A DNA stretch of 64,000 nucleotides from Paenibacillus borealis (GCF_000758665.1 NZ_CP009285.1:2542001-2606000), one strand, 5' to 3'. Counted from the first letter of the stretch, positions 26,675 to 38,533 are shown. The notes: generated by a model from the sequence alone, not told the origin. A program made the numbers and translations.

Positions 26675-26712
26675 TGAGAATCATTGATAATCACCGTGAT
26701 TCAATTTATAAT
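26675..26712 (+). promoter_or_regulatory. suf operon promoter with overlapping Fur-like box
   Basis: TTGATA (26684-26689), 17 nt, TATAAT (26707-26712) is a strong sigma-A promoter. The stretch TGAGAATCATTGATAATCA (26675-26693) resembles a Fur box built from GATAAT repeats and overlaps the -35, suggesting iron-responsive repression. The box match is partial, so Fur control is a hypothesis. Confidence 0.6.
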
Positions 26713-26814
26713 AATTACAATGTGATATAAAATCTAATTGCTTGTGATCAGGGAAATCCTGTGACAATACAACTTTCTGATTTCGCAAATCGATCAATGG
26801 AGGGAATAATAATT

Positions 26815-27597
26815 ATGGCAGCAGATTTTGTCATTGAGGGACTGAAAGCGACGATTGAAGGAAAAGAAATTCTGAAGGGTATCAACCTTCAAATGAAAGG
26901 CGGAGAAATTCACGCCATCATGGGACCGAACGGTACTGGTAAAAGTACTTTGGCCTCAGCCCTGATGGGTCATCCGAAGTATGTGGTTACAGAAGGCACA
27001 GCCGTGCTTGAAGGTGAAGATCTGCTGGAGATGGCAGTTGATGAACGCGCCCGTGCCGGGTTGTTCCTGGCTATGCAGTATCCGAGCGAGATCAGCGGGG
27101 TAACCAACTCCGACTTCCTGCGCAGTGCAATCAATTCCCGGCGTGAAGAGGGCAGCGAGATTTCCCTGATCCGTTTCATCCGGCTGATGGAAGCGAAGAT
27201 GAAGGAACTGGATATGAATCCTGAGTTCCTGCACCGCTACCTGAACGAAGGCTTCTCCGGCGGTGAGAAGAAACGTAACGAAATTCTCCAAATGATGATG
27301 CTGGATCCTAAGATCGTCATTCTTGACGAAATCGACTCCGGCCTTGATATTGATGCACTCAAAATTGTTGCCGATGGTGTGAACTCCATGCGCAGTCCGG
27401 AACGCGGATTCCTGGTCATCACTCACTATCAGCGTTTGCTTAACTACATCAAACCTGATTACGTGCATGTCATGATGCAGGGACGGATTGTGAAGTCCGG
27501 CGGTCCTGAGCTTGCAGAACGACTGGAAGCAGAAGGTTATGAATGGGTTAAGGAAGAACTCGGCATTGAAGACGAAACTGTAGGACAAGAAGCTTAG
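26815..27597 (+). CDS. sufC: SufC, Fe-S cluster assembly ATPase
   Basis: This is an ABC-type ATPase without membrane domains that powers the SufBCD scaffold. Walker A GPNGTGKST lies near residue 38, the signature FSGGEKKRNEI near 150 and Walker B KIVILDEIDSGLD near 175. The length (260 aa) matches SufC. The frame is open from 26761, but GGAGGG precedes the ATG at 26815 (MAADFVIEG), which is the family N-terminus. It is the first gene of sufC-sufD-sufS-sufU-sufB, the order used in Bacillus, with a Fur-like site at the promoter. Confidence 0.97.
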   Translation: MAADFVIEGLKATIEGKEILKGINLQMKGGEIHAIMGPNGTGKSTLASALMGHPKYVVTEGTAVLEGEDLLEMAVDERARAGLFLAMQYPSEISGVTNSDFLRSAINSRREEGSEISLIRFIRLMEAKMKELDMNPEFLHRYLNEGFSGGEKKRNEILQMMMLDPKIVILDEIDSGLDIDALKIVADGVNSMRSPERGFLVITHYQRLLNYIKPDYVHVMMQGRIVKSGGPELAERLEAEGYEWVKEELGIEDETVGQEA

Positions 27598-27622
27598 AAA
27601 CGCTGGAAGGAGGAAACCACTT

Positions 27623-30571
<2,949 letters not shown>

Positions 30572-30590
30572 AAACAAGGAGGCTGACACC

Positions 30591-31988
30591 ATGGCTAAGA
30601 AAGCGCCTGATATGGAAGAGTACCAGTATGGATTCCGTGACGAGCATAAGTCGATATTCCAGTCTGGTAAAGGGCTCACGGAAGAAATTGTCCGGGAAAT
30701 CTCCGCAATTAAGAATGAACCGGAATGGATGCTTAAATTCCGTCTGAAAGCACTGGAGCAGTTCCGCAAGATGCCAATGCCTACTTGGGGCGGCAATATG
30801 GACGATCTGGATTTCGAGGACATTCAATATTATGTAAGACCTTCGGAGAAGCAGGGCAAGACTTGGGAAGAAGTGCCTTCCGAGATTAAGGAAACCTTCG
30901 ATAAGCTGGGTATTCCTGAAGCGGAGCAGAAATTCCTTGCCGGCGTCTCGGCACAGTATGAATCTGAGGTTGTATACCACAGCATGCAGAAGAACCTTGA
31001 GGATCAAGGGGTAATCTTCACAGATACAGATTCTGCACTGCGTGACCACCCCGAGCTGTTCAAGAAGTTCTTCGGCACCATCATTCCTCCGGCAGACAAC
31101 AAGTTCGCCGCGCTCAACAGCGCAGTCTGGTCGGGCGGCAGTTTCATCTATGTTCCGAAAGGCGTGAAATGTGAAGTGCCTTTGCAGGCGTACTTCCGTA
31201 TCAACTCCGAGAACATGGGACAATTCGAGCGGACCCTGATTCTTGCGGATGAAGACAGCTTCGTGCATTATGTTGAGGGCTGTACGGCTCCGATCTATAG
31301 CACCAACTCCCTGCATAGTGCAGTCGTTGAAATCCTGTGCATGAAGAATGCGCGTGTGCGTTACACAACCATTCAGAACTGGGCACCGAATATCTATAAC
31401 CTGGTAACCAAACGTGCGGTTGCCGAAGAGAATGCTACCATGGAATGGGTAGACGGCAACATCGGTTCCAAGCTGACAATGAAATATCCGGCAGTTGTGC
31501 TTAAGGGCCGCGGAGCCAAAGGTTCGGTATTGTCGATCGCGGTAGCAGGCAAAGGCCAGCACCAGGATGCAGGCGCCAAGATGATTCATCTGGCACCGGA
31601 CACTACTTCCACGATCGTCTCCAAGTCGATCAGCAAGCACGGCGGGAAGGTAACTTACCGCGGACTCGCTTCCTTCGGCCGTCAGGCAGAAGGCGCGAAA
31701 TCCAATATCAAATGCGACACGCTCATTATGGATAACCAGTCCACCTCGGACACGATTCCTTATAATGAAATCATGAACGATAACATCGTGCTTGAGCATG
31801 AAGCTACCGTATCCAAGGTTTCGGAAGAGCAGCTGTTCTATCTCCAGAGCCGCGGCCTGACGGAAGCCGAAGCTACGCAGATGATCGTTATGGGCTTCAT
31901 CGAACCGTTCACCAAAGAACTGCCGATGGAATATGCGGTTGAGATGAACAGATTGATCAAATTCGAGATGGAAGGCTCCATCGGTTAA
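30591..31988 (+). CDS. sufB: SufB, Fe-S cluster assembly scaffold
   Basis: The 465-residue SufB is the main scaffold subunit of SufBCD. Conserved blocks include FRDEHKSIF near residue 18, [19 protein letters not shown] near 188, the beta-helix core and the C-terminal [21 protein letters not shown]. It is the last gene of the operon, 19 nt after sufU, with an AAGGAGG ribosome site, and a strong terminator follows. No sufA-type carrier is present in the cluster, as in Bacillus. Confidence 0.97.
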   Translation: MAKKAPDMEEYQYGFRDEHKSIFQSGKGLTEEIVREISAIKNEPEWMLKFRLKALEQFRKMPMPTWGGNMDDLDFEDIQYYVRPSEKQGKTWEEVPSEIKETFDKLGIPEAEQKFLAGVSAQYESEVVYHSMQKNLEDQGVIFTDTDSALRDHPELFKKFFGTIIPPADNKFAALNSAVWSGGSFIYVPKGVKCEVPLQAYFRINSENMGQFERTLILADEDSFVHYVEGCTAPIYSTNSLHSAVVEILCMKNARVRYTTIQNWAPNIYNLVTKRAVAEENATMEWVDGNIGSKLTMKYPAVVLKGRGAKGSVLSIAVAGKGQHQDAGAKMIHLAPDTTSTIVSKSISKHGGKVTYRGLASFGRQAEGAKSNIKCDTLIMDNQSTSDTIPYNEIMNDNIVLEHEATVSKVSEEQLFYLQSRGLTEAEATQMIVMGFIEPFTKELPMEYAVEMNRLIKFEMEGSIG

Positions 31989-32032
31989 CAGGAGCTTCGA
32001 TCTTCGATTATAACCAAGCAATATCCAGTACG

Positions 32033-32081
32033 TGCCCACAGATTCTTGACGCAATATTGTCTAAGATCTGTGGGCATTTTT
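32033..32081 (+). terminator. Intrinsic terminator of the suf operon
   Basis: A stem TGCCCACAGAT / ATCTGTGGGCA is followed by TTTTT. Confidence 0.9.
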
Positions 32082-32173
32082 ATGGGGTATGGGGAATTAT
32101 ACAATGTGAAATAATGTAGTGGACACAGGAGCAACCGTGTAAATTATATCTTTCCGGTCTTAAGGAGGCCCCG

Positions 32174-32722
32174 ATGAGAAAATTGGTCGTATCAGAGTTT
32201 ATGACGCTGGATGGAGTAATGGAGAATCCGCAGTGGACTTTCGCCTATGGAAGTGAAGAACAGGAGAAATACAAATTCGGAGAATTGAAGGACGCTGATG
32301 CTCTGCTGCTGGGCCGTGTGACGTATGAGGCATTTGCCGCTGCCTGGCCCAATATGCTGGAGCAGACCGGGGATTACGGCGGGATGATGAACGGTTATGC
32401 CAAGCATGTCGTCTCCACAACGCTCTCCGAAGTAACATGGAACAATTCAAGTCTCATTAAGGACAACCTGCTGGAGGAGATTAGTAAGCTTAAGCAGCAG
32501 CCGGGCCGGGATATTCTGGTATTCGGCAGCTGTACGCTGGTCCAGAGCCTGATCAGCCTGGGTCTTGTGGATGAATTCCGCCTGATGGTATTCCCGGTGC
32601 TGCTTGGCACCGGCAAACGTCTCTTTGGTGAAGGACTTAAGGAACAGGGACTACATTTGACAGATACCCGGAGATTCTCCTCGGGCGTGGTTGTGGCCAG
32701 CTACGGTCCGGTTAAGAATTAG
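32174..32722 (+). CDS. Dihydrofolate reductase-like (RibD C-terminal domain) protein
   Basis: The 182-residue protein has the RibD-C/DHFR-like fold (YyaP/YwjB group). It starts with RKLVVSEFMTLDGVMENP, then LLLGRVTYEAFAAAWP, and near the end shows DILVFGSCTLVQSLISLGLVDE and LLGTGKRLF, all typical of the family. Such proteins bind NADPH and act as small reductases, but substrates are usually unknown and it is unlikely to be the housekeeping DHFR. The ribosome site AAGGAGG lies 6 nt upstream. The gene is monocistronic. Confidence 0.85.
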   Translation: MRKLVVSEFMTLDGVMENPQWTFAYGSEEQEKYKFGELKDADALLLGRVTYEAFAAAWPNMLEQTGDYGGMMNGYAKHVVSTTLSEVTWNNSSLIKDNLLEEISKLKQQPGRDILVFGSCTLVQSLISLGLVDEFRLMVFPVLLGTGKRLFGEGLKEQGLHLTDTRRFSSGVVVASYGPVKN

Positions 32723-32805
32723 GATTAATGTTCAGGCAAATCGCGTAAAAAGAGATTTTGAATGAGTTTTGCTAATTGGGTTAGCGGATAGACTTAGCGA
32801 ATAAG

Positions 32806-32851
32806 CGTAAGCACCGGGCATAGCTGTATGTTCTGCTGCTTGCGTTTTTTT
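32806..32851 (+). terminator. Intrinsic terminator after the DHFR-like gene
   Basis: A hairpin (CGTAAGCA / TGCTTGCG with inner CATA/TATG pairs) is followed by TTTTTTT. Confidence 0.75.
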
Positions 32852-32870
32852 GTGCGTAGTAAAGGTGAGG

Positions 32871-33047
32871 TGGACTGAGAGGCGCTTATTTCTTCAAAAA
32901 AGCCCATATTGGCACTGAAACGGACTGAGATTCCGTTATATCGTATTTTCCGGTCTGAAAGTAGGGGGAAGCGGCCAAATAAGGGAATCTGAGTCCGTTT
33001 GTCGGACGGATTCTCCTGAATTGCCCGATTAGCGGAATTTCAGTCCG
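32871..33047. repeat. Four-unit intergenic element, family A, copy 2
   Basis: Four 19-nt units start at 32871, 32921, 32979 and 33029, exactly the offsets of copy 1 (0/50/108/158). The first two read forward (unit 2 is identical to unit 2 of copy 1, CGGACTGAGATTCCGTTAT) and the last two in reverse. Spacers have diverged; the first spacer is alike at about 18 of 31 positions. The element follows a terminator and precedes the ABC exporter leader. Confidence 0.9.
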
Positions 33048-33212
33048 CGTTAAGGGGAGATAGGCATGGCGGGTTCCGTAAAATTCTTGCGGAGGCGCTT
33101 TTGTAATAAAAATACATAATATTCCTTTTAACGGACGGCTTAAAAGCAGTTTCGCAGGGTTGAATCTTGCTATATCTTAATTGAGCAGTATTTACGAGGA
33201 AATGGGAGGAAT

Positions 33213-33257
33213 TAAAGCTATGGGAGGGCTTTACTACCTGCTTAAGCCCTGTTTTTT
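33213..33257 (+). promoter_or_regulatory. Probable transcription attenuator of the ABC exporter operon
   Basis: The terminator stem AGGGCTT (33225-33231) / AAGCCCT (33244-33250) is followed by GTTTTTT. A competing stem TAAAGC (33213-33218) / GCTTTA (33228-33233) uses part of the same bases, so the two structures exclude each other. A possible promoter TTGCTA-N16-TATTTA lies at 33167-33194. Confidence 0.5.
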
Positions 33258-33303
33258 CCGAAAAAACAAGGAAAATGCTCATTTCTCCCCTTTGCCGCAT
33301 TAA
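33220..33303 (+). CDS. Putative 27-residue leader peptide ahead of the ABC exporter
   Basis: An ATG 9-10 nt after GGGAGGA opens a 27-codon frame (MGGLYYLLKPCFF... ending SPLPH). Its early codons overlap an intrinsic terminator hairpin (33225-33257). It lies 171 nt upstream of the first ABC exporter subunit. In B. subtilis the multidrug exporter operon bmrCD is preceded by the translated leader bmrB, which couples ribosome stalling to read-through. The same logic may hold here, although the peptide itself shows no evident similarity. Coding status rests on the ribosome site and context only. Confidence 0.45.
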   Translation: MGGLYYLLKPCFFRKNKENAHFSPLPH

Positions 33304-33382
33304 ATCATGGGTGATAAACTGCTTAAAGTCCCTAAATTGAAAGCGCATATAAAAGGTAGCTTAAGATGTGAGGTTTAGCGGA

Positions 33383-33458
33383 TAAGACCATGCTTACGAA
33401 GTAGCTTTACTTCGTAAAGCTAAGACCATGCTTACGAAGTAGCTTTACTTCGTAAAGC
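33383..33458. repeat. Perfect 38-bp tandem repeat, each unit with a 10-bp hairpin
   Basis: Two identical 38-bp units lie at 33383-33420 and 33421-33458. Each holds a perfect inverted repeat TTACGAAGTA / TACTTCGTAA with a GCTT loop (33394-33417 and 33432-33455). The second unit ends right at the ribosome site AAGGAGGAG of the exporter gene, so the hairpins lie in its leader RNA. Confidence 0.9.
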
Positions 33459-33474
33459 TTTAAGGAGGAGAGAT

Positions 33475-35244
33475 ATGGATGTTCTCAGGCAACTGCGGGG
33501 CTTTTATCGGGAGAAACTGCACTATTTGATTCTGTCGATTGTATGTTTGGCGGCCGCAACTGCAGTGGGGCTTATTACCCCCAATTTGTTAAGGAGATTG
33601 ATTGATGATGTTATTGTTCCCCTAAAGTTTACTGAGGTGCCCGTACTCGCTCTTAGTGTGCTTGCTGTAATTATTGTTAAGGCGTGCCTGCAGTTTGCGC
33701 ATGGATTCTTCGGTGGACGGCTGGGTAATTTCTTGGCCTACCGGCTGCGCAATGCCTGCTATGAGAAGCTGCAATTCCTGTCCTTCCGTTATTATGATAC
33801 GGCGAAGACAGGTGACCTGATGTCCCGGCTGACCGGGGATTTGGAAGCGATCCGGATGTTCATCGGCTTCGGATTTGCCCAATTGCTGAATGTATTTTTC
33901 ATGGTTCTGTTCGGTTCCATCATGATGTTCACAATCAACTGGCAGCTTACGCTGGTTACTCTGATCACTATGCCGTTCCTGGCTGTAGTTGCACTCAGAT
34001 TCGAATCCAAGATTCACCCGGCCTTTCAGGAGATGCGTCTGGCTTTAAGCTCCCTGACAACGGCTGTACAGGAGAATGTCACCGGGGTGAGAACAGTCAA
34101 ATCGTTTGCCAGAGAGGCTTACGAAGTTGAGAAGTTCTCACACCGTAATGAACGTTATAAGGAAAATCAGATTTTTGCCGCCGAGCTATGGAGTAAATTC
34201 TTCCCGGTGATGGAGCTGTTGGCTTCGGTCAGTGTAGCGATATTGCTGGGGGTTGGCGGTACACTGGTCATTAACAAGCATATGTCGCTTGGAGAACTCG
34301 TCGCTTTCTTCAGCCTGATCTGGTATATAATCGGTCCGGTATGGGGCCTTGGCTTCCAAATCAACAACTATACCCAGTCCAAGGCATCCGGAGAACGTGT
34401 GCTTCAAGTCCTTAATCAGCAGATTGATGTGAAGGATAAAGAGAATGCACTTGAGCTTGTACCGTCCGAAGTGAAAGGCGAAGTGGATTTCGATCATGTC
34501 ACTTTTGCTTACGGGAACAAGATGCCGGCAGTCAAGGATATTCATTTCCATGCTGATCCCGGTGCAGTTATCGGATTCCTGGGAGGAACCGGTTCAGGGA
34601 AGTCGACCATTACCCAATTGATGATGCGCGCTTATGATGTAAATCAAGGAAGTATCAAGCTCGATGGGGTGGATATCCGTGAATTCCAGGTCCGCAGTCT
34701 GCGGGCACAGATTTCGACGGTGTTCCAGGAGACGTTCCTGTTCTCCTCCTCCATCCGCAATAATATCTCCTATGGTCTCAAAAATGTCAGCATGGATGAT
34801 ATCATCCGTGCCGCCGAGCTGGCGAAGGCGCATGAGTTCATTATGGAGATGCCGGAGGGTTATGATACGGTGGTAGGTGAACGCGGGATGGGTCTCTCCG
34901 GCGGACAAAAGCAGCGGATTGCCATTGCCCGCGCACTGCTGAAGAACCCGCGGATTCTTATTCTGGATGATGCGACCAGTGCGGTCGATATGGAGACTGA
35001 ACATGAGATTCAGGCAGGATTCCAGGAGGTTATGCGCGGACGGACAACCTTGATCATTGCCCACCGGATTTCCTCTCTGCGCCATGCCGACCAGATTATT
35101 GTGATGAATGAAGGGAAGATGGTGCAGCAAGGTACGCATAAGGAACTGATTGAGGTTCCCGGGCCTTACCAGGATGTATACCGGATTCAATATGCCGATT
35201 ATTTGGCCAGAGATAATGAACTAGGGGCAGGTGATCCGGCATGA
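33475..35244 (+). CDS. ABC exporter half-transporter, degenerate-site subunit (BmrC/YfiB-like)
   Basis: Six membrane helices (residues ~1-310) are fused to a nucleotide-binding domain. Walker A is GGTGSGKST (about residue 372), the signature LSGGQKQR and the H-loop IIAHRIS are canonical, but the residue after Walker B is Asp (ILILDDATSAVD) rather than the catalytic Glu. This substitution is typical of the non-catalytic site in heterodimeric multidrug exporters such as BmrCD and TM287/288. It overlaps the next gene by 4 nt (ATGA). Upstream lie a tandem hairpin repeat and a possible leader peptide attenuator. The substrate is probably a drug or lipid; this is not resolved. Confidence 0.9.
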   Translation: MDVLRQLRGFYREKLHYLILSIVCLAAATAVGLITPNLLRRLIDDVIVPLKFTEVPVLALSVLAVIIVKACLQFAHGFFGGRLGNFLAYRLRNACYEKLQFLSFRYYDTAKTGDLMSRLTGDLEAIRMFIGFGFAQLLNVFFMVLFGSIMMFTINWQLTLVTLITMPFLAVVALRFESKIHPAFQEMRLALSSLTTAVQENVTGVRTVKSFAREAYEVEKFSHRNERYKENQIFAAELWSKFFPVMELLASVSVAILLGVGGTLVINKHMSLGELVAFFSLIWYIIGPVWGLGFQINNYTQSKASGERVLQVLNQQIDVKDKENALELVPSEVKGEVDFDHVTFAYGNKMPAVKDIHFHADPGAVIGFLGGTGSGKSTITQLMMRAYDVNQGSIKLDGVDIREFQVRSLRAQISTVFQETFLFSSSIRNNISYGLKNVSMDDIIRAAELAKAHEFIMEMPEGYDTVVGERGMGLSGGQKQRIAIARALLKNPRILILDDATSAVDMETEHEIQAGFQEVMRGRTTLIIAHRISSLRHADQIIVMNEGKMVQQGTHKELIEVPGPYQDVYRIQYADYLARDNELGAGDPA

Positions 35245-37109
35245 ATCTTGAACCATCCAAGCAGACCGCAAGTGCGGCACTAGAGAATGATAACAGCAAG
35301 GCAGAGGAACAGACTTTGGAGGAGCGTTTCGTCTATAAGGATGATGACGTTATAGACAAGGCTTTTGACTGGAAGCAGTTCACCCGCCTGTTCGGTTACA
35401 TGAAGCCGTATGCGAGGCAGATGCTGCCGCTTGTCGCGGTAATGATGATTCTGGGTACAGTGACGAAGCTGACGGTTCCGTTCCTGACCAGTATGGCGAT
35501 TGATAAGGCAATTGCTCCCGAGGACGGGAACTCAAGTCTTACGCTGCTATATACGCTGACGGCCAGTGTTATTGTGCTATATCTGATCCAGTGGATCGCC
35601 GGCGTGTACCGGATTAAATATACGAATGTGATCGGGCAACGGGTCATCTATGATCTGCGCTCGGATCTTTTCCGCCATATTCAGAAGCTCTCCTTCAACT
35701 TCTTTGACAAAAGACCGGCTGGATCGGTACTGGTGCGGGTGACGAATGATATCAACTCGCTGCAGGATTTGTTCACGAACGGGGTCGTCAACCTGATGAT
35801 CGACTGCGTGCAGCTGGTCGGCATTATGGTCATTCTGCTGCTGATCAACTGGAAGCTGGGACTTGCGGTAATGATTACTGTACCGGTTATGTTCCTGATC
35901 TCCACCAAGCTGCGGCAGAGAATACGGATTGCCTGGCAGGATGTGCGGATGAAGAATTCGCGGATCAACTCCCATCTGAATGAGTCGATTCAGGGAATTC
36001 GCGTAACCCAGGCTTATACCCAGGAAGAAGAAAATATGCATTATTTCGATGCCATGAATATGGACAGCCGGAAATCCTGGAACAAGGCTTCGGCAATGAA
36101 CCAGGCGTTCGGTCCTATTATTGAAGTCACCGGAGGCTTCGGAACGATGATCCTCTTCTGGTTCGGGGCTTATCTGATCCAGTCCGGTGAGCTTACCGTT
36201 GGTTTCCTGGTGGCCTTCAGTACTTACGTCAGTAACTTCTGGGACCCGATCAACCGCCTAGGCCAGATGTACAATCAGCTGCTGGTCGCAATGGCTTCCT
36301 CAGAGCGGATCTTCGAGTATCTCGATGAGCAGCCTGCGGTTCAGGATAAGCCCGGAGCAACGCCGCTCTCCAAGATTCAGGGAGACATTCACTTTAACAA
36401 GGTAGTATTTGAATATGAAAAAGGCCGAGCCGCGCTCAAAGGCATTAATCTCGATGTGAAAGCCGGCCAATCGATTGCCCTCGTAGGCCATACCGGCTCC
36501 GGTAAGAGTACCATCATCAATCTCATCGGCCGGTTCTATGACATCAAGAGCGGCGACATCACGATTGACGGCAGGGATATCCGTGATGTAACCCTGCAGA
36601 GTCTGCGGGAGCAGATCGGGATCGTGCTCCAGGATACCTTCATCTTCTCGGGAACGATCCGGGACAACATCCGCTTCGGACGGCTGACTGCGACCGATGA
36701 AGAGATCGAGGAGGTCGCCAAGGCGGTAGATGCCCATGACTTCATTATGAAGCTGCCGGGCGGCTATGAGACCGAAGTCGAGGAGCGCGGCAGCGCACTG
36801 TCCATGGGTCAGCGTCAGCTGCTGTCCTTCGCCCGGGCGCTGCTGGCTGATCCCCGGATTCTGATTCTGGATGAAGCCACAGCCAGTATCGATACGGAGA
36901 CGGAGATCAAGATCCAGGAAGCGCTGAAGCTGCTGCTGCAGGGCCGGACCTCGTTCATCGTAGCCCACCGGCTTTCCACCATCCGCCATGCGGATAAGAT
37001 TGTGGTGCTGGATCACGGCGAGATTAAGGAAGAAGGCAACCACGCCGAGCTTACTAAGCGCGACGGCATCTATAACGGATTAATTGAAGCGCAGTTCCGC
37101 TTCTTATAA
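35241..37109 (+). CDS. ABC exporter half-transporter, catalytic subunit (BmrD/YfiC-like)
   Basis: The 622-residue partner has a ~50-residue acidic N-terminal extension, six membrane helices and a nucleotide-binding domain. Walker A is GHTGSGKST and Walker B ILILDEATASID carries the catalytic Glu. Its signature is LSMGQRQLL instead of LSGGQ. In the dimer this altered signature faces the Walker B Asp of the upstream subunit, so both deviations fall in the same ATP site, leaving one competent site. That pattern confirms the two genes form one asymmetric heterodimer. The start overlaps the first gene by 4 nt and a terminator follows. Confidence 0.92.
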   Translation: MNLEPSKQTASAALENDNSKAEEQTLEERFVYKDDDVIDKAFDWKQFTRLFGYMKPYARQMLPLVAVMMILGTVTKLTVPFLTSMAIDKAIAPEDGNSSLTLLYTLTASVIVLYLIQWIAGVYRIKYTNVIGQRVIYDLRSDLFRHIQKLSFNFFDKRPAGSVLVRVTNDINSLQDLFTNGVVNLMIDCVQLVGIMVILLLINWKLGLAVMITVPVMFLISTKLRQRIRIAWQDVRMKNSRINSHLNESIQGIRVTQAYTQEEENMHYFDAMNMDSRKSWNKASAMNQAFGPIIEVTGGFGTMILFWFGAYLIQSGELTVGFLVAFSTYVSNFWDPINRLGQMYNQLLVAMASSERIFEYLDEQPAVQDKPGATPLSKIQGDIHFNKVVFEYEKGRAALKGINLDVKAGQSIALVGHTGSGKSTIINLIGRFYDIKSGDITIDGRDIRDVTLQSLREQIGIVLQDTFIFSGTIRDNIRFGRLTATDEEIEEVAKAVDAHDFIMKLPGGYETEVEERGSALSMGQRQLLSFARALLADPRILILDEATASIDTETEIKIQEALKLLLQGRTSFIVAHRLSTIRHADKIVVLDHGEIKEEGNHAELTKRDGIYNGLIEAQFRFL

Positions 37110-37114
37110 GTTAC

Positions 37115-37165
37115 AGCAGAAGCAGCAGCTGATCCCTGACTTAGGGGAAAGGCTGCTGCTTTGTT
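37115..37165 (+). terminator. Intrinsic terminator of the ABC exporter operon
   Basis: A stem AGCAGCAGC / GCTGCTGCT with inner CCCT/AGGG pairs is followed by TTGTT. Confidence 0.75.
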
Positions 37166-37198
37166 ATCCAGGCTTGGAACGGCCTTGCTTCAGCAGAC

Positions 37199-37447
37199 TT
37201 AACTCTGCCGTTTGCCGGCTCTGCCGGTTACTCTGACCTCCAGCATCTGTGCACTGATCTCCTGCTGCCACGCCGAGTCTTCTGTATGTGCCGCCAGCAT
37301 GGCTTCATTATTCAAGCGGGCCATTTCCCAGCAGTATACCGCATTGACATGCAGGCAGTGCTGCTGCTCATCACGTTCCGCTGCCGCCAGCGGCCGCTTC
37401 AGACTAAGGGTGTACAGCTCCGCAAGGCGCTGATGAACTGCAAGCAT
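37199..37447 (-). CDS. Small hypothetical protein
   Basis: The 82-residue protein is predicted to be mostly helical, with a conserved-looking core HCLHVNAVYCWEMARLNNEAM and a basic C-terminal tail. I recognise the pattern as that of a small uncharacterised protein seen in Paenibacillus, but I cannot give a function. A strong GGAGGAGG site lies 8-9 nt before the ATG, which supports translation. It is convergent with the ABC exporter operon. Its own terminator is not evident; it may share the hairpin at 37115-37165. Confidence 0.65.
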   Translation of the reverse strand: MLAVHQRLAELYTLSLKRPLAAAERDEQQHCLHVNAVYCWEMARLNNEAMLAAHTEDSAWQQEISAQMLEVRVTGRAGKRQS

Positions 37448-37527
37448 AAATTAACCTCCTCCAAATGACCGTTTGCTTACAGCCTAGCCCTGGAGGCCCG
37501 GATTCAAACCGGGGAAAAATAAAGTTC

Positions 37528-37555
37528 TTGAAATCGCTTTTTTTTATGCTACAAT
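37528..37555 (+). promoter_or_regulatory. licT promoter with overlapping cre-like site
   Basis: TTGAAA (37528-37533), 16 nt and TACAAT (37550-37555, extended TATGC) form a promoter. TTGAAATCGCTTTTT (37528-37542) matches the catabolite-responsive consensus WTGNAANCGNWNNCW with one mismatch and overlaps the -35, suggesting CcpA repression. Confidence 0.55.
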
Positions 37556-37567
37556 AACAGTAATACA

Positions 37568-37653
37568 GGATTGTGACCGGTAACGCGGGCAATGCCTAAG
37601 CTGATGCGAGTATCATTTTCTTAATGATATTGGGATCAACTTAGGCTTTTTTT
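37568..37653 (+). promoter_or_regulatory. RAT antiterminator/terminator switch in the licT leader
   Basis: The 29-nt ribonucleic antiterminator (37568-37596) starts GGATTGTGACCGGTAA and ends GGGCAATGCC. It overlaps the 5' arm of an intrinsic terminator (GCCTAAG at 37594 / CTTAGGC to 37646, then TTTTTTT). Binding of a LicT-type protein to the RAT would block the terminator, so licT appears to control its own read-through. Confidence 0.8.
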
Positions 37654-37684
37654 GTACAAACTATGTGGCGGGGGGTGAATATTG

Positions 37685-38533
37685 ATGATTATCGAGAAGG
37701 TGCTGAACAACAATGTACTTCTGACCAAGAACCAGAAAGGCAAGGAAGTCATTGTCATGGGCAGAGGGATTTCCTTCAACAAGGTGGCAGGGGATTATGT
37801 GGATCCGGCTAAGGTGGACAAGATTTTCCTGCTCAATGAGAATGAATTCACGGCACGGCTGACGGAGCTGCTGAACGATATTCCAGTGGTGCATCTGGAG
37901 CTGGCCAATGAGATCGTGATGTATGCAAACGGGGTGCTGGGCACGGAGCTGAGTGATAATCTGTATCTGACACTGACCGATCATATCCATTTTGCGCTGC
38001 AGCGTTTCGAAAAGGGTATCATGCTGAAGAATGCGATGCTGTTCGAAATCAAACGTTTCTATAAGAAGGAATATGAGATCGGGCTGGATGCCCTCAAGAT
38101 CATCGAGCAGGCAACAGGCCTTGCACTTGGTGAAGATGAAGCGGGGTTTATTGCTCTGCATCTGGTGAATGCCAGAATGGATGGCGGAAATGAGATGAGA
38201 TCAACCGTCAAGATGACGGAGATCGTCCAGAATATCCTGAATATCGTTACCTATCATTACAAGGTGGTGCTCGATGAAACTTCGCTTAATTATTCACGGT
38301 TCCTGACGCATCTGCAGTATTTCTCCATGCGGATCCTGAAGAAGGAGACCAGTAACAGCGGCGAGGAGTTTCTGTACAACCAGGTGAAGCAGACTTATGT
38401 CAGAGCCTTCGAATGCGCAAGCAAAATCAATGAGTACTTGGAGAAATCCCATGGACAGAGCTTGAGCAAGGATGAATATGTATATCTGACGATTCATATA
38501 CAGCGTGTGACGGATCGCAACAGCCTGGAATAA
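37685..38533 (+). CDS. licT: LicT/BglG-family transcriptional antiterminator
   Basis: The RNA-binding CAT domain occupies residues 1-55 (IIEKVLNNNVLL, then VMGRGISFNK). It is followed by two PTS-regulation domains with their phospho-accepting histidines, for example in LTDHIHFALQRF (about 100), ALHLVNARM (about 160) and YLTIHIQRV (near the C-terminus). It resembles B. subtilis LicT more than GlcT. ATG at 37685 is preferred over TTG 37682. The gene has a RAT switch in its own leader and another between it and bglP. BglP is expected to phosphorylate and inactivate it without beta-glucoside, while HPr phosphorylation activates it. Confidence 0.9.
   Translation: MIIEKVLNNNVLLTKNQKGKEVIVMGRGISFNKVAGDYVDPAKVDKIFLLNENEFTARLTELLNDIPVVHLELANEIVMYANGVLGTELSDNLYLTLTDHIHFALQRFEKGIMLKNAMLFEIKRFYKKEYEIGLDALKIIEQATGLALGEDEAGFIALHLVNARMDGGNEMRSTVKMTEIVQNILNIVTYHYKVVLDETSLNYSRFLTHLQYFSMRILKKETSNSGEEFLYNQVKQTYVRAFECASKINEYLEKSHGQSLSKDEYVYLTIHIQRVTDRNSLE

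Noticed and set aside
33040..33348. 102-aa minus-strand ORF upstream of the ABC exporter
   Set aside because: It runs across the end of the family A element and the attenuator region, has no ribosome site, and opposes the better supported leader ORF.
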